A DNA stretch of 9,773 bases from an uncultured Asticcacaulis sp. (GTDB lineage: Bacteria > Pseudomonadota > Alphaproteobacteria > Caulobacterales > Caulobacteraceae): assembly GCA_946482045.1 (NCBI GenBank), contig CAMLPZ010000158.1, positions 1-9,773 of the forward strand. Reading direction: 5' to 3'. Every line of letters begins with the position of its first letter. The stretch's first letter is position 1. Shown piece by piece: positions 1 through 7,685 of the stretch. The position numbers were made by a program, and so were the translations under genes. Below the pieces are notes generated by a model. It made no database searches and was not told the origin of the DNA. It saw only the letters and a program-made list of their open reading frames with translations.

Positions 1-1196
1 ACCGTTTCGCCTGGACGGACGTGCAGCGAAAAGTCATTGAGCACCAGTTGGTCCGGCCGTGACGGATAGGCGAAGGTCACACCGGTAAAGACGATCTCGC
101 CGCGCGGTTCGGGCAAGGTCGCCGGGCTTGCCGGCGTCTGAATCAAGGGCTCGGAGCCCAGCAGCTCATCGATGCGGCTCATGGCGCCGGCGGCTTTTTG
201 CACATCGCCCCAGGTCTCGTTGAGGTTGGCGACCGACCCCGCGGTAAAGATGGCCAGCAACACGAACTGGATCAGTACGCCGTTCGACATCTTGCCGGCC
301 AGGACGTCCTGCGCCCCCAGCCACAGCACCACTGCCGTGCCGCCGAAAACGAGCGAAATCACCATGGCGGTCATGGTCGCGCGTGTGGCGATGCGGCTAA
401 CCGACTTCTTATAGGCGTCCTCCACGCTGTCGTTGAACCGGTTTTGCGTGAAGCGTTCGCGTACAAAAGCCTGCACCGTCTCCAGCGCATCCAAGGACTC
501 CGTCGCGAAGCCGACAGCGCGGGCGAAGCGGTCCTGGGTCTCGCGCGTTACCCTCCCCACCTGACGGCCGAAGACGATCAGCGGCACCAGCACCAGCGGG
601 AAGATGGCCAGCACCATCAGGGTCAGTTTCGGACTGACGACCATCATCATGATCAGGCCCAGCACGAACATCAGAAGGTTGCGCAGCGCGATCGAGATCG
701 AGGCTGCGACCAGGGTCTCGATGATCTGGATGTCGGCGGTCAGGCGCGAGATGACTTCACCGGTGCGGATCTTGAGGAAGAAGCCTGGATCGAGCTTAAG
801 GATATGGGCGAAGACGTCTTCGCGGATATCGGCGACGATTCTTTCGCCCAGGCGCGTGATGAAGAAATAGCGCAGCGCCGTTGCGACCGCCATGAGGAGC
901 GCAACGCCCCCCAGCACCAGGAACCACTTGTTGAGCACGGCGATGTTGCCAGAGCCGAAACCGCTGTCGATCAGTTCGCGCGCGACAAAGGTCATGGCCG
1001 GGGTGGTCGTGGCCGAAATAACCAGGAAGACCAGCATCAGGCCAAGATCGACGGCCTGGCGCTTCATGTAGGGCCAAAGCCGGATCAGCGGACGCAGGTC
1101 GCGCGTCTTTTCACGGCGGCCGGCGGCGTGACGGATCTGGCCGGCCAGTTCGGCGCCGCTGGAAGGGCGGTCCTGGAAGTCGTTCGAAGGGTTCAT
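1..1196 (-). CDS. ABC exporter, fused membrane and ATPase domains (MsbA/ABCB-like), 3' end outside window
   Basis: This is the N-terminal part (about 399 residues) of a half-transporter that pumps a substrate, possibly lipid or drug, out across the inner membrane using ATP. After a hydrophilic N-terminus, membrane helices are visible around residues 48-70, 92-114, 168-186, 188-210, 275-298 and 307-325, as expected for a six-helix exporter domain. Between them is the intracellular stretch with LGERIVADIREDVFAHIL (116-133) and the GEVISRLTADI motif (146-156) typical of ABCB-type exporters. The ATPase domain starts near residue 367 and shows the A-loop tyrosine in VTFAYPSRP (373-381). The frame leaves the window at RPGETV, just before Walker A, so no catalytic motif can be checked. 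I chose ATG 1196 because GGCGG sits 9 nt upstream of it; ATG 1205, in frame, is an alternative. It is divergent from rpmE. The substrate cannot be inferred. Confidence 0.9.
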   Translation of the reverse strand, partial: MNPSNDFQDRPSSGAELAGQIRHAAGRREKTRDLRPLIRLWPYMKRQAVDLGLMLVFLVISATTTPAMTFVARELIDSGFGSGNIAVLNKWFLVLGGVALLMAVATALRYFFITRLGERIVADIREDVFAHILKLDPGFFLKIRTGEVISRLTADIQIIETLVAASISIALRNLLMFVLGLIMMMVVSPKLTLMVLAIFPLVLVPLIVFGRQVGRVTRETQDRFARAVGFATESLDALETVQAFVRERFTQNRFNDSVEDAYKKSVSRIATRATMTAMVISLVFGGTAVVLWLGAQDVLAGKMSNGVLIQFVLLAIFTAGSVANLNETWGDVQKAAGAMSRIDELLGSEPLIQTPASPATLPEPRGEIVFTGVTFAYPSRPDQLVLNDFSLHVRPGET

Positions 1197-1389
1197 GTCG
1201 GGCATCCGCCGTGCTTTAGAGGATCAGAAAGAGAATTGAAACCGGTCTCTTCGTCATGCCGTCGGATGCTTCGATTGCAATTTCCTTGCAGAGCAACGCA
1301 CCTTCATGTAAGAGCCCCGCTTCCGCTGACCAACAGCTCCCACAATTCGGCGTCCGCACTCTGCTGGCTGGACGTGAAGGATCGCGAAA

Positions 1390-1614
1390 ATGAAAAAAGA
1401 AGGCCACCCCGACTATCACTGGATCACCGTCACCCTGACCGACGGCTCGAGCTACAAGACCCGCTCGACCTATGGCAAGGAAGGCGCCGTGCTGAACCTG
1501 GATATCGACCCGCGCACGCACCCGGCATGGACCGGCGGCACGGGCACGCTGCTCGACCGCGGCGGCCGCGTTTCGCGCTTCAACAACAAGTTCGCCGGCT
1601 TCCTCAAAAAGTAA
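1390..1614 (+). CDS. rpmE: 50S ribosomal protein L31 (type without zinc-binding cysteines)
   Basis: A 74-residue protein of the large ribosomal subunit. Family hallmarks are the [15 protein letters not shown] start (residues 6-20), [10 protein letters not shown] (23-32), [14 protein letters not shown] (37-50) and a basic C-terminus [12 protein letters not shown]. There is no cysteine at all, so it is the zinc-independent form, and the length fits alphaproteobacterial L31. The start is supported by GAAGGA at 1376-1381, 8 nt before ATG 1390. The gene is monocistronic as far as can be seen, because an intrinsic terminator lies 18 nt after its stop codon. The 193-bp gap to the divergent ABC transporter must carry both promoters, but I see no strong -35/-10 pair in it. 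Confidence 0.97.
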   Translation: MKKEGHPDYHWITVTLTDGSSYKTRSTYGKEGAVLNLDIDPRTHPAWTGGTGTLLDRGGRVSRFNNKFAGFLKK

Positions 1615-1631
1615 GCGACAAGCGAAATTGG

Positions 1632-1668
1632 AAAATGCGGTGTCTTCGGGCGCCGCATTTTTCGTTTT
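1632..1668 (+). terminator. Intrinsic terminator after rpmE
   Basis: AAATGCGGTG (1633-1642) pairs with CGCCGCATTT (1651-1660), giving a 10-bp stem with one G-T wobble, extended by A1632-T1661, and an 8-nt loop. The T-rich tail TTCGTTTT follows at 1661-1668. It lies between the rpmE stop and the DUF2809 start, so it should separate rpmE from the next gene, although read-through is possible. Confidence 0.85.
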
Positions 1669-1677
1669 GGGGGCAGT

Positions 1678-2052
1678 ATGACGTTCCGTTGGGGATATGC
1701 GTTAGCGACAGCCGTTATGTTCGGCATCGAGCTGCTGATCGCGCTCTTTCTCAACGATCCGCTGATTAGACCGCACGTCGGCGATGCCCTGGCGGTCATC
1801 CTCGTCTATCTCGGTTTGCGGACGATATTCCCATGGCGCCCCCTGCCCGCGGCTTTGACCGCGCTCGGCGTCGCCTTTGCCATCGAGCTTGGGCAACTGT
1901 TCCATATCCGCGACCTGCTGGGCCTATCCGACAGCGCGCTTGTGCGTTTCACGCTCGGCGGTGTGTTTGATGTCAAGGATCTGTTCTTCTATACAGCGGG
2001 TGCGATCCTTGCCCTGATTGGCGAGGCTGCACGCGGCGAGCGCGTCGTCTGA
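1678..2052 (+). CDS. DUF2809-family small integral membrane protein
   Basis: A 124-residue hydrophobic protein with about four membrane helices (roughly residues 6-26, 36-50, 57-77 and 100-118). It matches my picture of the DUF2809 family: RPHVGDALAVILVYLGLR (31-48), a second helix ending in the acidic AFAIELGQLFH (67-77), and a C-terminal block GGVFDVKDLFFYTAGAILAL (94-113) with the conserved aspartate and tyrosine. The family has no established function. The start ATG 1678 has a G-run (1669-1673) 4 nt upstream, a usable ribosome site. The DUF3445 gene follows after 20 nt, so the two are probably co-transcribed, which gives only a weak hint of a shared role. Assignment is from motif recognition. 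Confidence 0.8.
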   Translation: MTFRWGYALATAVMFGIELLIALFLNDPLIRPHVGDALAVILVYLGLRTIFPWRPLPAALTALGVAFAIELGQLFHIRDLLGLSDSALVRFTLGGVFDVKDLFFYTAGAILALIGEAARGERVV

Positions 2053-2072
2053 TTCTGTGCTAGTCGGGTGTC

Positions 2073-2963
2073 ATGCACACACCCTATGACGGCTCGTCCA
2101 AACTGTTCACCATCGGCCTGAAGCCGCTCGACCTCGCCGACTGGATCGAATGCGACGGGAATCTACGCGCCTATCTCGACGAAAAAGACCGGCTGATGAC
2201 CCGCGTGCCGCGTGAGGTCTTCGCCGCCCTGCCCGGCAGCGAGGCGGCACAGGACGAAGCCCTGATGCTGCTGGCCGATCATTTGCCCGAACGCTATCCC
2301 GACATCTATGCGCGTATGGGGCCGCAGATCGATATCGTGCCGGCCTTTCGCCGTATTCGGTTGGATGACCCGCTAATACCGCGCCTGCTCCTGGCGGCTG
2401 GACTGGTTCAGGAAGACCTGATTATCCTGCAAAAGCGCCCTGACGGTTGGACGGTAACGGCCGGCGCCCTCGCCTTTCCGTCGTCCTGGCGCCTGTCGGA
2501 CAAGCTGGGCAAGCCGATGCACGATGTCCACGGTCCGGTGCCGGACTTCAACGCTGGCACGCGCAACGCCATGATGATCGAGCGCATGTTCGACAACCTC
2601 AGGCCCGACATGCCGGTCATGCGCTGGAACTGGTCGCTGTATGGCGACGATGTGCTGCATCATCCCGAAGCCGGCAATGGCGGCCGCCGCTTTGGCGAAG
2701 GCGAGATCGCCGAGCACGTTTATCTGCGCGTCGAGCGACAGACCCTCCGCAAGCTGCCGCAGTCGGGTGCGATTCTGTTCACCATCCGCATCTACATCGA
2801 TCCGCTGGAGGCCCTGGACACCCATGCCGAGGGTCCGGCGATTGCGGGGGCGCTGATTGACCAGGTCAACGAACTGACGCCGGCGCAGTTGGAATACAAG
2901 GGGTTGGCTGTAGAGAAGGACAGCGTGATCCGTCGGCTACAGGGAATAATAGACATGCGCTGA
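2073..2963 (+). CDS. DUF3445 / haem-dependent oxidative N-demethylase family protein
   Basis: A 296-residue soluble protein without a signal peptide. It carries blocks I associate with DUF3445: AFPSSWRLSDKLGKPMHDVH (134-153) continuing into GPVP (154-157), MRWNWSLYG (183-191), and LRVERQTLRKLPQSGAILFT (218-237) continuing into IRIYIDPL. A characterised member of this family is the haem-binding subunit of a bacterial dimethylamine N-demethylase, where a haem and PAS-like fold supports oxidative removal of a methyl group. No partner subunits (ferredoxin-reductase or other electron-transfer proteins) are encoded here, so the substrate and even enzymatic activity are inference. Start ATG 2073 has only a weak GGGTG 2 nt upstream; translation may be coupled to the DUF2809 gene ending 20 nt before. 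It is convergent with cckA, with a palindromic repeat in between. Confidence 0.8.
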   Translation: MHTPYDGSSKLFTIGLKPLDLADWIECDGNLRAYLDEKDRLMTRVPREVFAALPGSEAAQDEALMLLADHLPERYPDIYARMGPQIDIVPAFRRIRLDDPLIPRLLLAAGLVQEDLIILQKRPDGWTVTAGALAFPSSWRLSDKLGKPMHDVHGPVPDFNAGTRNAMMIERMFDNLRPDMPVMRWNWSLYGDDVLHHPEAGNGGRRFGEGEIAEHVYLRVERQTLRKLPQSGAILFTIRIYIDPLEALDTHAEGPAIAGALIDQVNELTPAQLEYKGLAVEKDSVIRRLQGIIDMR

Positions 2964-2964
2964 A

Positions 2965-3119
2965 TCCTCCTCCCTGTGCCGAAGGCATGGGGAGGTGGCA
3001 TCGAGCGAAAGCGAAGATGACGGTGGGGGATGACTCCGACCGAATACCCCACCACCGCTGCGCAGTCGCTTCGCGCCGCTTGCGGTCCCCCTCCCCATCG
3101 CTACGCGACAGGGAGGAGA
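2965..3119. repeat. Nested palindromic intergenic repeat of about 155 bp between convergent genes
   Basis: The two ends are imperfect inverted copies. TCCTCCTCCCTGT (from 2965), an 8-nt arm and ATGGGGAGG on the left mirror CTCCCCAT, a short arm and ACAGGGAGGAGA (ending 3119) on the right. A second inverted pair sits inside: CGGTGGGG (3021-3028) against CCCCACCACCG (3047-3057), enclosing about 18 nt. No open frame of note is present. Similar CTCCCT/GGGGAGGTGG intergenic units are, in my recollection, scattered through Caulobacterales genomes, so this is probably a non-autonomous dispersed repeat. Transcribed from either side it would form a long hairpin and may act as the shared end point for the DUF3445 and cckA transcripts; no T-run supports classical termination. 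Confidence 0.75.
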
Positions 3120-3130
3120 AACAGCGCAAT

Positions 3131-5302
3131 TTAAGCTGCCAATTGTTCCTTAACACGTTCGGCTAATGTTTTGATGTCGAGCGGCTTCGGCAGGAACGAG
3201 ACGTTCTTTTCTTCTTCCAGCAGGTCAGAGAACTCGGATTCCGCGTAGCCCGAGATGAACATCACCGGCACATTGCCGATCAGCGGCCGGGCGCGTTTCA
3301 GCATCGACGGACCGTCGAGGCCCGGCATGATAACGTCCGAAATCAGCAAGTCGAAACGACCGTTCTCCGCCTCGATGATCTCCAGCGCCTGTTCGCCGTC
3401 CTCGGCCTCCAGCACCTCGTAGCCGCGCTGGCGCAGCAGGTGGGCAGCGATGCCGCGCACGATCTGCTCGTCCTCGACAAACAGGATGCGGCCGACACCC
3501 GACAGGTCCTTCGGCACCGGCTTGGCTTCGGCCACCGGCTTGGGCGCCGCCAGTTCCTTTTCGGTCTCGATCCACACGGGCAGGAAGATGCGGAAGGTCG
3601 CGCCCTGTCCGATCTTGGAATCGATCAGGATATGGCCGCCAGCCTGGTTGATAATGCCGTGAACGGTCGACAGGCCGAGGCCCGTACCTTCGCCCAGCGG
3701 CTTGGTGGTGAAGAAGGGTTCGAAGACCTGAGAGATGATTTCCGGCGGGATGCCTGGGCCGGTGTCGCTGACCTCGATCAGGGCGGCACCTTGTGCCGGT
3801 GCTTCGGGCCAGCCCCGCGCTTTCGCTTCCATTTGGCTGAGTGGCGCCGTGCGGATCATGACCTTTCCGCCGCCCTGGGCGCGCATGGCGTCGCGGGCGT
3901 TGACGACCAGGTTCATCATGACCATTTCCATCTGCCCCTTGTCGACGTGGACATTGGGCAGGTTGCGGCCGTATTCGGTCTCAAGCTTCACATCTTCGCG
4001 CACCAGGCGGCGCAGCAGGACTTCGGCTTCGGAGACCATCTCGCCGACATTGAGCGTCACGCGCTTGACGGTCTGCTTGCGCGCAAAGGCGAGCAGGTTG
4101 CGCACCAGGTCCTCGGCGCGGGCGATGATCTGGCGGATGCCGTTCAGGTCCTCGTAGGACGGATCACCGAGCGGATGGTTGAGCAGTAACTGGTCGTTGC
4201 GAAACTTGAAGCCGGTCAGAAGATTGTTGAAGTCGTGCGCCATGCCGCCGGCGACCTGGCCGATGGCCTGCATCTTCTGCGACTGGATGAGCGTGGTCTC
4301 CAGCTTCTTCTGTTCGGAGACGTCGAAGAGATAGAGCGTGAAGCCACCAGCTACCGGCGAGACATAGATCTGGATCGGGCGATCGGCCTTGGTACGCAAC
4401 GAAATGTCGAACGGCCCCGTCTTGCCGCCTTCGCGGTTGACGGCCAGGCGCTCAATCAGGTCGGCGCGTGAATTGTCGTGGACCAGTTCGCCGAACGTCC
4501 GCCCGGCCAGCGTGTCCGGGTTTTGCTCCGTGAGCTGGGCGAAGACGCGGTTGAATTCGCTGATGTGGGCGGAAAAGACGTCGTCGCCCATGACCAGGGC
4601 TGCACCGAACGGCGCGGCTTCGGCAAAGGTGTCGAGCTTGGCTTCGGCCAGAGGTTCCGGCGTGGTCTCGGCTTGTGGCTCGGACTGGGGCGCTTCGCCG
4701 GCGGCCCGGCCTTCGTGCCTAAGCATGACGCCCTGGCCCAGCACGCCCTGCGATCCGGCGCGCACCAGCACCAGGTCTTCGCCCAGGCGCGACACGATCA
4801 TTTCGAAGTCGAAGCCGCCCAGCTTGACGAGCGCGCGGCCCATTCCGTTGGCCTTGGCTTCGCGCATGGCGACGAAAAGCGACGGCGCCTCATCGCCTTG
4901 CGGCAGGCGTTTCGCCCCCCCGCCGGCCCCGGTCCAGGCAGTATTGGCGGCGACGATATGGCCATCATAGCCGGCGACCGCGGCGGCTTCTTCCAGGGAG
5001 CCAACCAGATCGGCGGCGCGGAAGCCTTCGTTGGTCAGGATTTCGGCTTCGCTGGAAAAAGCGAACATGCCGAGGAAGATGACGACGGCGAATGTCATCA
5101 GGAAGATGGCCAGCAGCAGGCCCGCGGGCAATTGCCCCGCGACCAGCCACACGGCGGCGCAGGCGAAGACGACAACGGCCGACACGATGCTCAGTGTCCA
5201 AACATTCACCGCCTCGCGAAAACGCGCCAGGGTAAATCGTTCGCGCCAATTGGAAGACGCGACCTCGGGCTGGTCGGCGGGGTTCATCGGACGTGCGGAC
5301 AA
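3131..5302 (-). CDS. cckA: CckA hybrid sensor histidine kinase, cell-cycle phosphorelay
   Basis: A 723-residue membrane kinase that, in Caulobacter, phosphorylates the phosphotransferase ChpT and through it CtrA and CpdR; it switches to phosphatase under c-di-GMP and DivL control. Visible parts are two membrane helices (about 37-55 and 59-81), PAS-like segments (about 100-190 and 225-330), the H-box GGMAHDFNNLLT with phospho-acceptor His356, the N-box NLVVNARDAM (464-473), G1 DTGPGI (513-518) and G2 GEGTGLGLSTV (537-547). A receiver domain (about 605-723) follows, with acidic pocket VEDE (609-612), phospho-acceptor Asp656 in LLISDVIMPG, and KPLDIKTLAERV (706-717). All catalytic residues are intact. 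Start: TTG 5302 has GAGGT (5310-5314) 7 nt upstream, whereas in-frame ATG 5287 has no visible ribosome site; the TTG start is preferred but not certain. It lies after flhB on the same strand, 193 bp away. Confidence 0.96.
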   Translation of the reverse strand: MSARPMNPADQPEVASSNWRERFTLARFREAVNVWTLSIVSAVVVFACAAVWLVAGQLPAGLLLAIFLMTFAVVIFLGMFAFSSEAEILTNEGFRAADLVGSLEEAAAVAGYDGHIVAANTAWTGAGGGAKRLPQGDEAPSLFVAMREAKANGMGRALVKLGGFDFEMIVSRLGEDLVLVRAGSQGVLGQGVMLRHEGRAAGEAPQSEPQAETTPEPLAEAKLDTFAEAAPFGAALVMGDDVFSAHISEFNRVFAQLTEQNPDTLAGRTFGELVHDNSRADLIERLAVNREGGKTGPFDISLRTKADRPIQIYVSPVAGGFTLYLFDVSEQKKLETTLIQSQKMQAIGQVAGGMAHDFNNLLTGFKFRNDQLLLNHPLGDPSYEDLNGIRQIIARAEDLVRNLLAFARKQTVKRVTLNVGEMVSEAEVLLRRLVREDVKLETEYGRNLPNVHVDKGQMEMVMMNLVVNARDAMRAQGGGKVMIRTAPLSQMEAKARGWPEAPAQGAALIEVSDTGPGIPPEIISQVFEPFFTTKPLGEGTGLGLSTVHGIINQAGGHILIDSKIGQGATFRIFLPVWIETEKELAAPKPVAEAKPVPKDLSGVGRILFVEDEQIVRGIAAHLLRQRGYEVLEAEDGEQALEIIEAENGRFDLLISDVIMPGLDGPSMLKRARPLIGNVPVMFISGYAESEFSDLLEEEKNVSFLPKPLDIKTLAERVKEQLAA

Positions 5303-5320
5303 AACGGTTACCTCACGGGA

Positions 5321-5422
5321 CTAGAGCGATATGCCAAAAAGTGTGCAGCGGTTTTTGGCTTAATATCGCGACAAAATAAAAACTTGGAACACGATGATGG
5401 GGCAACTTAAACGCATCGTGCC
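5321..5422. repeat. Alphaproteobacterial palindromic repeat in the cckA upstream region
   Basis: GCGATAT-GCCAAAAA (5326-5340) is mirrored by TTTTTGGC-TTA-ATATCGC (5352-5369). The arms have 15 paired bases with one 3-nt bulge, around the loop GTGTGCAGCGG. A second inverted pair follows, CACGATG (5390-5396) with CATCGTG (5414-5420). The core AAAAAGTGTGCAGCGGTTTTT strongly resembles the AAAAGTGTGAAGCGGTTTT palindromes that I recall as abundant between genes in Rhizobiales and related orders. It fills most of the flhB-cckA gap, where the cckA promoter or 5' leader must lie, so it could influence cckA expression or carry a flhB transcript end. No coding potential is seen here. Confidence 0.75.
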
Positions 5423-5495
5423 TTAGGTATTTCGCGGCGAATCACGGACGAGTTTAGCGCATTTGGAGAATTCGCGCGCGTCAAGAAAGGTTCCC

Positions 5496-6572
5496 TTAAA
5501 AACCCCTGCGCTTGCGGGTCAGAACGAAGCTGATCAGCTTGGCGACCGCCGCGAAATGTTCTTCCGGGATAACCTCATCGATATCGATAGCGGCATAAAG
5601 CGCGCGCGCCAGGGGCGGGTCTTCGACAATCGGCACCTCGTGCTTGCCTGCCTCTTCCCGGATTTTCAGGGCCAGTGCATCGACGCCCTTGGCGACGCAG
5701 ATGGGCGCGGCGGTCTCTCCCGCCTCATAGCGCAGGGCGACCGCGTAGTGGGTCGGGTTGGTGACGACCACGGTTGCGGTGGCGACATTGGCCATCATGC
5801 GGCGGCGGCCCTTTTCCATGCGCAACTGGCGCAGCTTGGCTTTGACGTGCGGGTCACCTTCGGTCTGCTTGTATTCTTCCTTCTGCTCTTCCTTCGACAT
5901 CTTCATTTTCTGCATGAAGCGGAAGCGTTGCAGCATGTAGTCGGCGCCGCCGCCGACAAACAGGAAGATGCAGACCGAGATGGCGAGGACCAGCAGAATG
6001 TCGCGGCAGTAGGGCAGAATCAGCGCCGGCGACACGTGCGTCAGGCTGACAATAGCGTTGAGCCGGTCCTTGAGGACATTCCAGACGATGATGCCGGTGA
6101 TGATCAGCTTCAACAGGGTCTTGCCGAATGTGATCAGGGCGTCGGGCCCGAACAGCTTGGCGAGCCCCGACATAGGGTTTAGGATCGAGAAGTTGGGCTT
6201 CAGCTTCGACGGCGTGAACATGAAGCCGGTCTGCATGACATTGCCGGCCACGCCGAGGAACAGGGCGCCGCTCATGACCAGGATCAGGACCGGCAGCACG
6301 CTCATCAGCAGATGGCGGAAGATGGCCATGCCGCCGTCGCCGTCCATCGAATTCAGCAGTTGTTCCGGATGCGCTATGAAGGGCATAAGATCGCGCGCCA
6401 GGTCCATGCAGATGGACGGTCCGGCGAACGCCAGGACACCTACCGCGCCGATCAGCGACATGGCCTGCGGCAGGTCCGCGGACTTGGCGACATCACCCTT
6501 CTCCCGCGCCTGCTGGAGTTTTCGGGCCGAGGCCTCTTCGGTCTTGTCCTCCTGATCGCCACCCTCAGCCAT
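5496..6572 (-). CDS. flhB: Flagellar type III export switch protein FlhB
   Basis: A 358-residue inner-membrane protein of the flagellar export apparatus; its cytoplasmic domain switches export from rod/hook to filament substrates. The N-terminus EDKTEEASARKLQQAREKGDV (8-28) is characteristic. Four membrane helices lie at about 36-55, 85-108, 147-167 and 186-207, followed by the charged linker MSKEEQKEEYKQTEGDP (225-241). The autocleavage motif NPTH is at residues 272-275, preceded by TATVVVT, so self-processing should be intact. Length is normal for the family. ATG 6572 overlaps the end of fliR by 8 nt, and its ribosome site AAGGAG (6578-6583, 5 nt spacing) lies inside fliR, indicating translational coupling. 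It is the last gene of the fliQ-fliR-flhB unit. Confidence 0.97.
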   Translation of the reverse strand: MAEGGDQEDKTEEASARKLQQAREKGDVAKSADLPQAMSLIGAVGVLAFAGPSICMDLARDLMPFIAHPEQLLNSMDGDGGMAIFRHLLMSVLPVLILVMSGALFLGVAGNVMQTGFMFTPSKLKPNFSILNPMSGLAKLFGPDALITFGKTLLKLIITGIIVWNVLKDRLNAIVSLTHVSPALILPYCRDILLVLAISVCIFLFVGGGADYMLQRFRFMQKMKMSKEEQKEEYKQTEGDPHVKAKLRQLRMEKGRRRMMANVATATVVVTNPTHYAVALRYEAGETAAPICVAKGVDALALKIREEAGKHEVPIVEDPPLARALYAAIDIDEVIPEEHFAAVAKLISFVLTRKRRGF

Positions 6573-7398
6573 TTCCGCTCCTTATGAAGACAGCGAGGAA
6601 ATCCTGGTAGTGCTCTATAAAGAGCATACCGAGGGAGCCAAGGCTGAGCGCCATCAGCGCCAGCCCCAGCAGGACGCTGAGCGGTGTGGCGGCGAAGAAA
6701 ACCGGAAAGTTCGGCATCATGCGGCCGACAAAGCCGACCGCAACGTTGAAGATCAGGCCGAAGGCGAGCAGCGGCGCCGCCATTTGCATGGCCAGCACGA
6801 AGCTGCGCGAAACTGTCTGCACCATGAGCGTGACGGCGTCAGCGACCATGACCGGCTTCGTCGCCGGAAAGACGGTGAAGGAATCGACCATGGCCCGGAT
6901 GAACAGGTGGTGCAGGTTGGTCGCGTAGATCAGCACCAGACCGAGCATAGCCATGAAGGTGCCGAGGCTGGTCGACGGCTGCGCCTGGGCGGGGTTGGCG
7001 GTCTGGGCAAAGGACAGGGTCGTCTGCAACGACATGATTTCCCCGGTGGTGACCATCGCGTACATGAGCACGCGCATCAGTGTTCCCAGCATCAGGCCGA
7101 TAATGGCCTCGTGCAGGACCTGGCCAGTCATGCCGCCGATCGTCAGCGACATGGGCGGCAGGGTGTGTCGCACGATGGGCGCGACCACGACGGCCAGGAC
7201 CAGCGCGAAGCTCAGGCGATAGCGCGGCGGCACCGCCTGGTCGCCGACACCCGGCATCAGCATGATCAGGCTGGACAGCCTGATGAAAATCAGCCCGACG
7301 GCCCACAGGTCGGCGGACGTGCCGAACACCGACGCAAGCTCACTACCCGGCGTGGCCGCCAGGGGTGCCAGGCGCAACGAAGGCGCCGCCAACAGCAT
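6565..7398 (-). CDS. fliR: Flagellar export gate protein FliR
   Basis: A 277-residue polytopic membrane protein that, with FliP and FliQ, forms the export gate in the centre of the MS ring. It is hydrophobic throughout with about six membrane segments. Family landmarks include FIRLSSLIMLMPGVGDQAVP (38-57), the LHEAIIGLMLG block (95-105), GEIMSLQTTLSFAQTANPAQ (118-137), and the C-terminal MMPNFPVFFAATPLSVLLGL stretch. Length is slightly above the usual 250-260, with the extra residues at the N-terminus. ATG 7398 begins 1 nt after the fliQ stop and has only a weak ribosome site (GTAAG), so it is probably translated by coupling to fliQ. A later start cannot be excluded, because the first 25 residues are poorly conserved. 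Confidence 0.96.
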   Translation of the reverse strand: MLLAAPSLRLAPLAATPGSELASVFGTSADLWAVGLIFIRLSSLIMLMPGVGDQAVPPRYRLSFALVLAVVVAPIVRHTLPPMSLTIGGMTGQVLHEAIIGLMLGTLMRVLMYAMVTTGEIMSLQTTLSFAQTANPAQAQPSTSLGTFMAMLGLVLIYATNLHHLFIRAMVDSFTVFPATKPVMVADAVTLMVQTVSRSFVLAMQMAAPLLAFGLIFNVAVGFVGRMMPNFPVFFAATPLSVLLGLALMALSLGSLGMLFIEHYQDFLAVFIRSGNG

Positions 7399-7399
7399 C

Positions 7400-7663
7400 T
7401 TACATGCTCGCGATTCGGTTCATGACCTGGTTCATGAAGCTCGACAACAGCGCTCCCATCATGGGCAGGAAGAGCAGCAGGGCAACGAAGATGGCGATGA
7501 TCTTCGGGGCGTAGATAAGGGTCTGTTCCTGGATCTGGGTCAGGGCCTGGAACAGACCGATCGCCACCCCGACGACGAGACCTACCAGAAGGACCGGCGT
7601 GCACAGCTGAATCGTCAGCCAGATTGCATCGCGTCCAAAAGCCAGAACCTCGCCACCATTCAT
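7400..7663 (-). CDS. fliQ: Flagellar export gate protein FliQ
   Basis: An 87-residue protein with two membrane helices (about 15-37 and 50-73), a subunit of the FliPQR export gate. Typical features are the start MNGGEVLAFGRDAIWL, the first helix PVLLVGLVVGVAIGLFQALT (24-43) followed by QIQEQTLIYAPKI, and the second helix AIFVALLLFLPMMGALL. Length is standard. I chose ATG 7663 over the in-frame GTG 7669, because AGGG (7672-7675) lies 8 nt before the ATG but only 2 nt before the GTG. It is the first gene of fliQ-fliR-flhB. A perfect CtrA box lies 72 nt upstream, so control by the CckA-CtrA pathway is likely. Confidence 0.96.
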   Translation of the reverse strand: MNGGEVLAFGRDAIWLTIQLCTPVLLVGLVVGVAIGLFQALTQIQEQTLIYAPKIIAIFVALLLFLPMMGALLSSFMNQVMNRIASM

Positions 7664-7685
7664 CGTCACTACCCTGGTCTACGCA

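Noticed and set aside
1286..1314. TTGCAG - 17 nt - TAAGAG as a promoter for rpmE
   Set aside because: The -10 half is poor and differs from the Caulobacter-type pattern; matches this weak are expected by chance.
198..1769. Long open frame of 523 codons on the plus strand through the ABC transporter, rpmE and the DUF2809 start
   Set aside because: Its product is full of His, Gln, Arg and Asp runs typical of the antisense of a GC-rich gene, and it overlaps three well-supported genes in other frames.
3440..5410. Two long plus-strand frames (3440-4189 and 4478-5410) opposite cckA
   Set aside because: They are shadows of cckA: low-complexity His/Gln/Asp-rich products, no family similarity, and the opposite strand encodes an intact CckA with all motifs.
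6610..7425. Plus-strand frame of 271 codons opposite fliR
   Set aside because: The product is extremely rich in His, Gln, Arg and Asp, as expected for the antisense of a hydrophobic membrane-protein gene. fliR itself is unambiguous.
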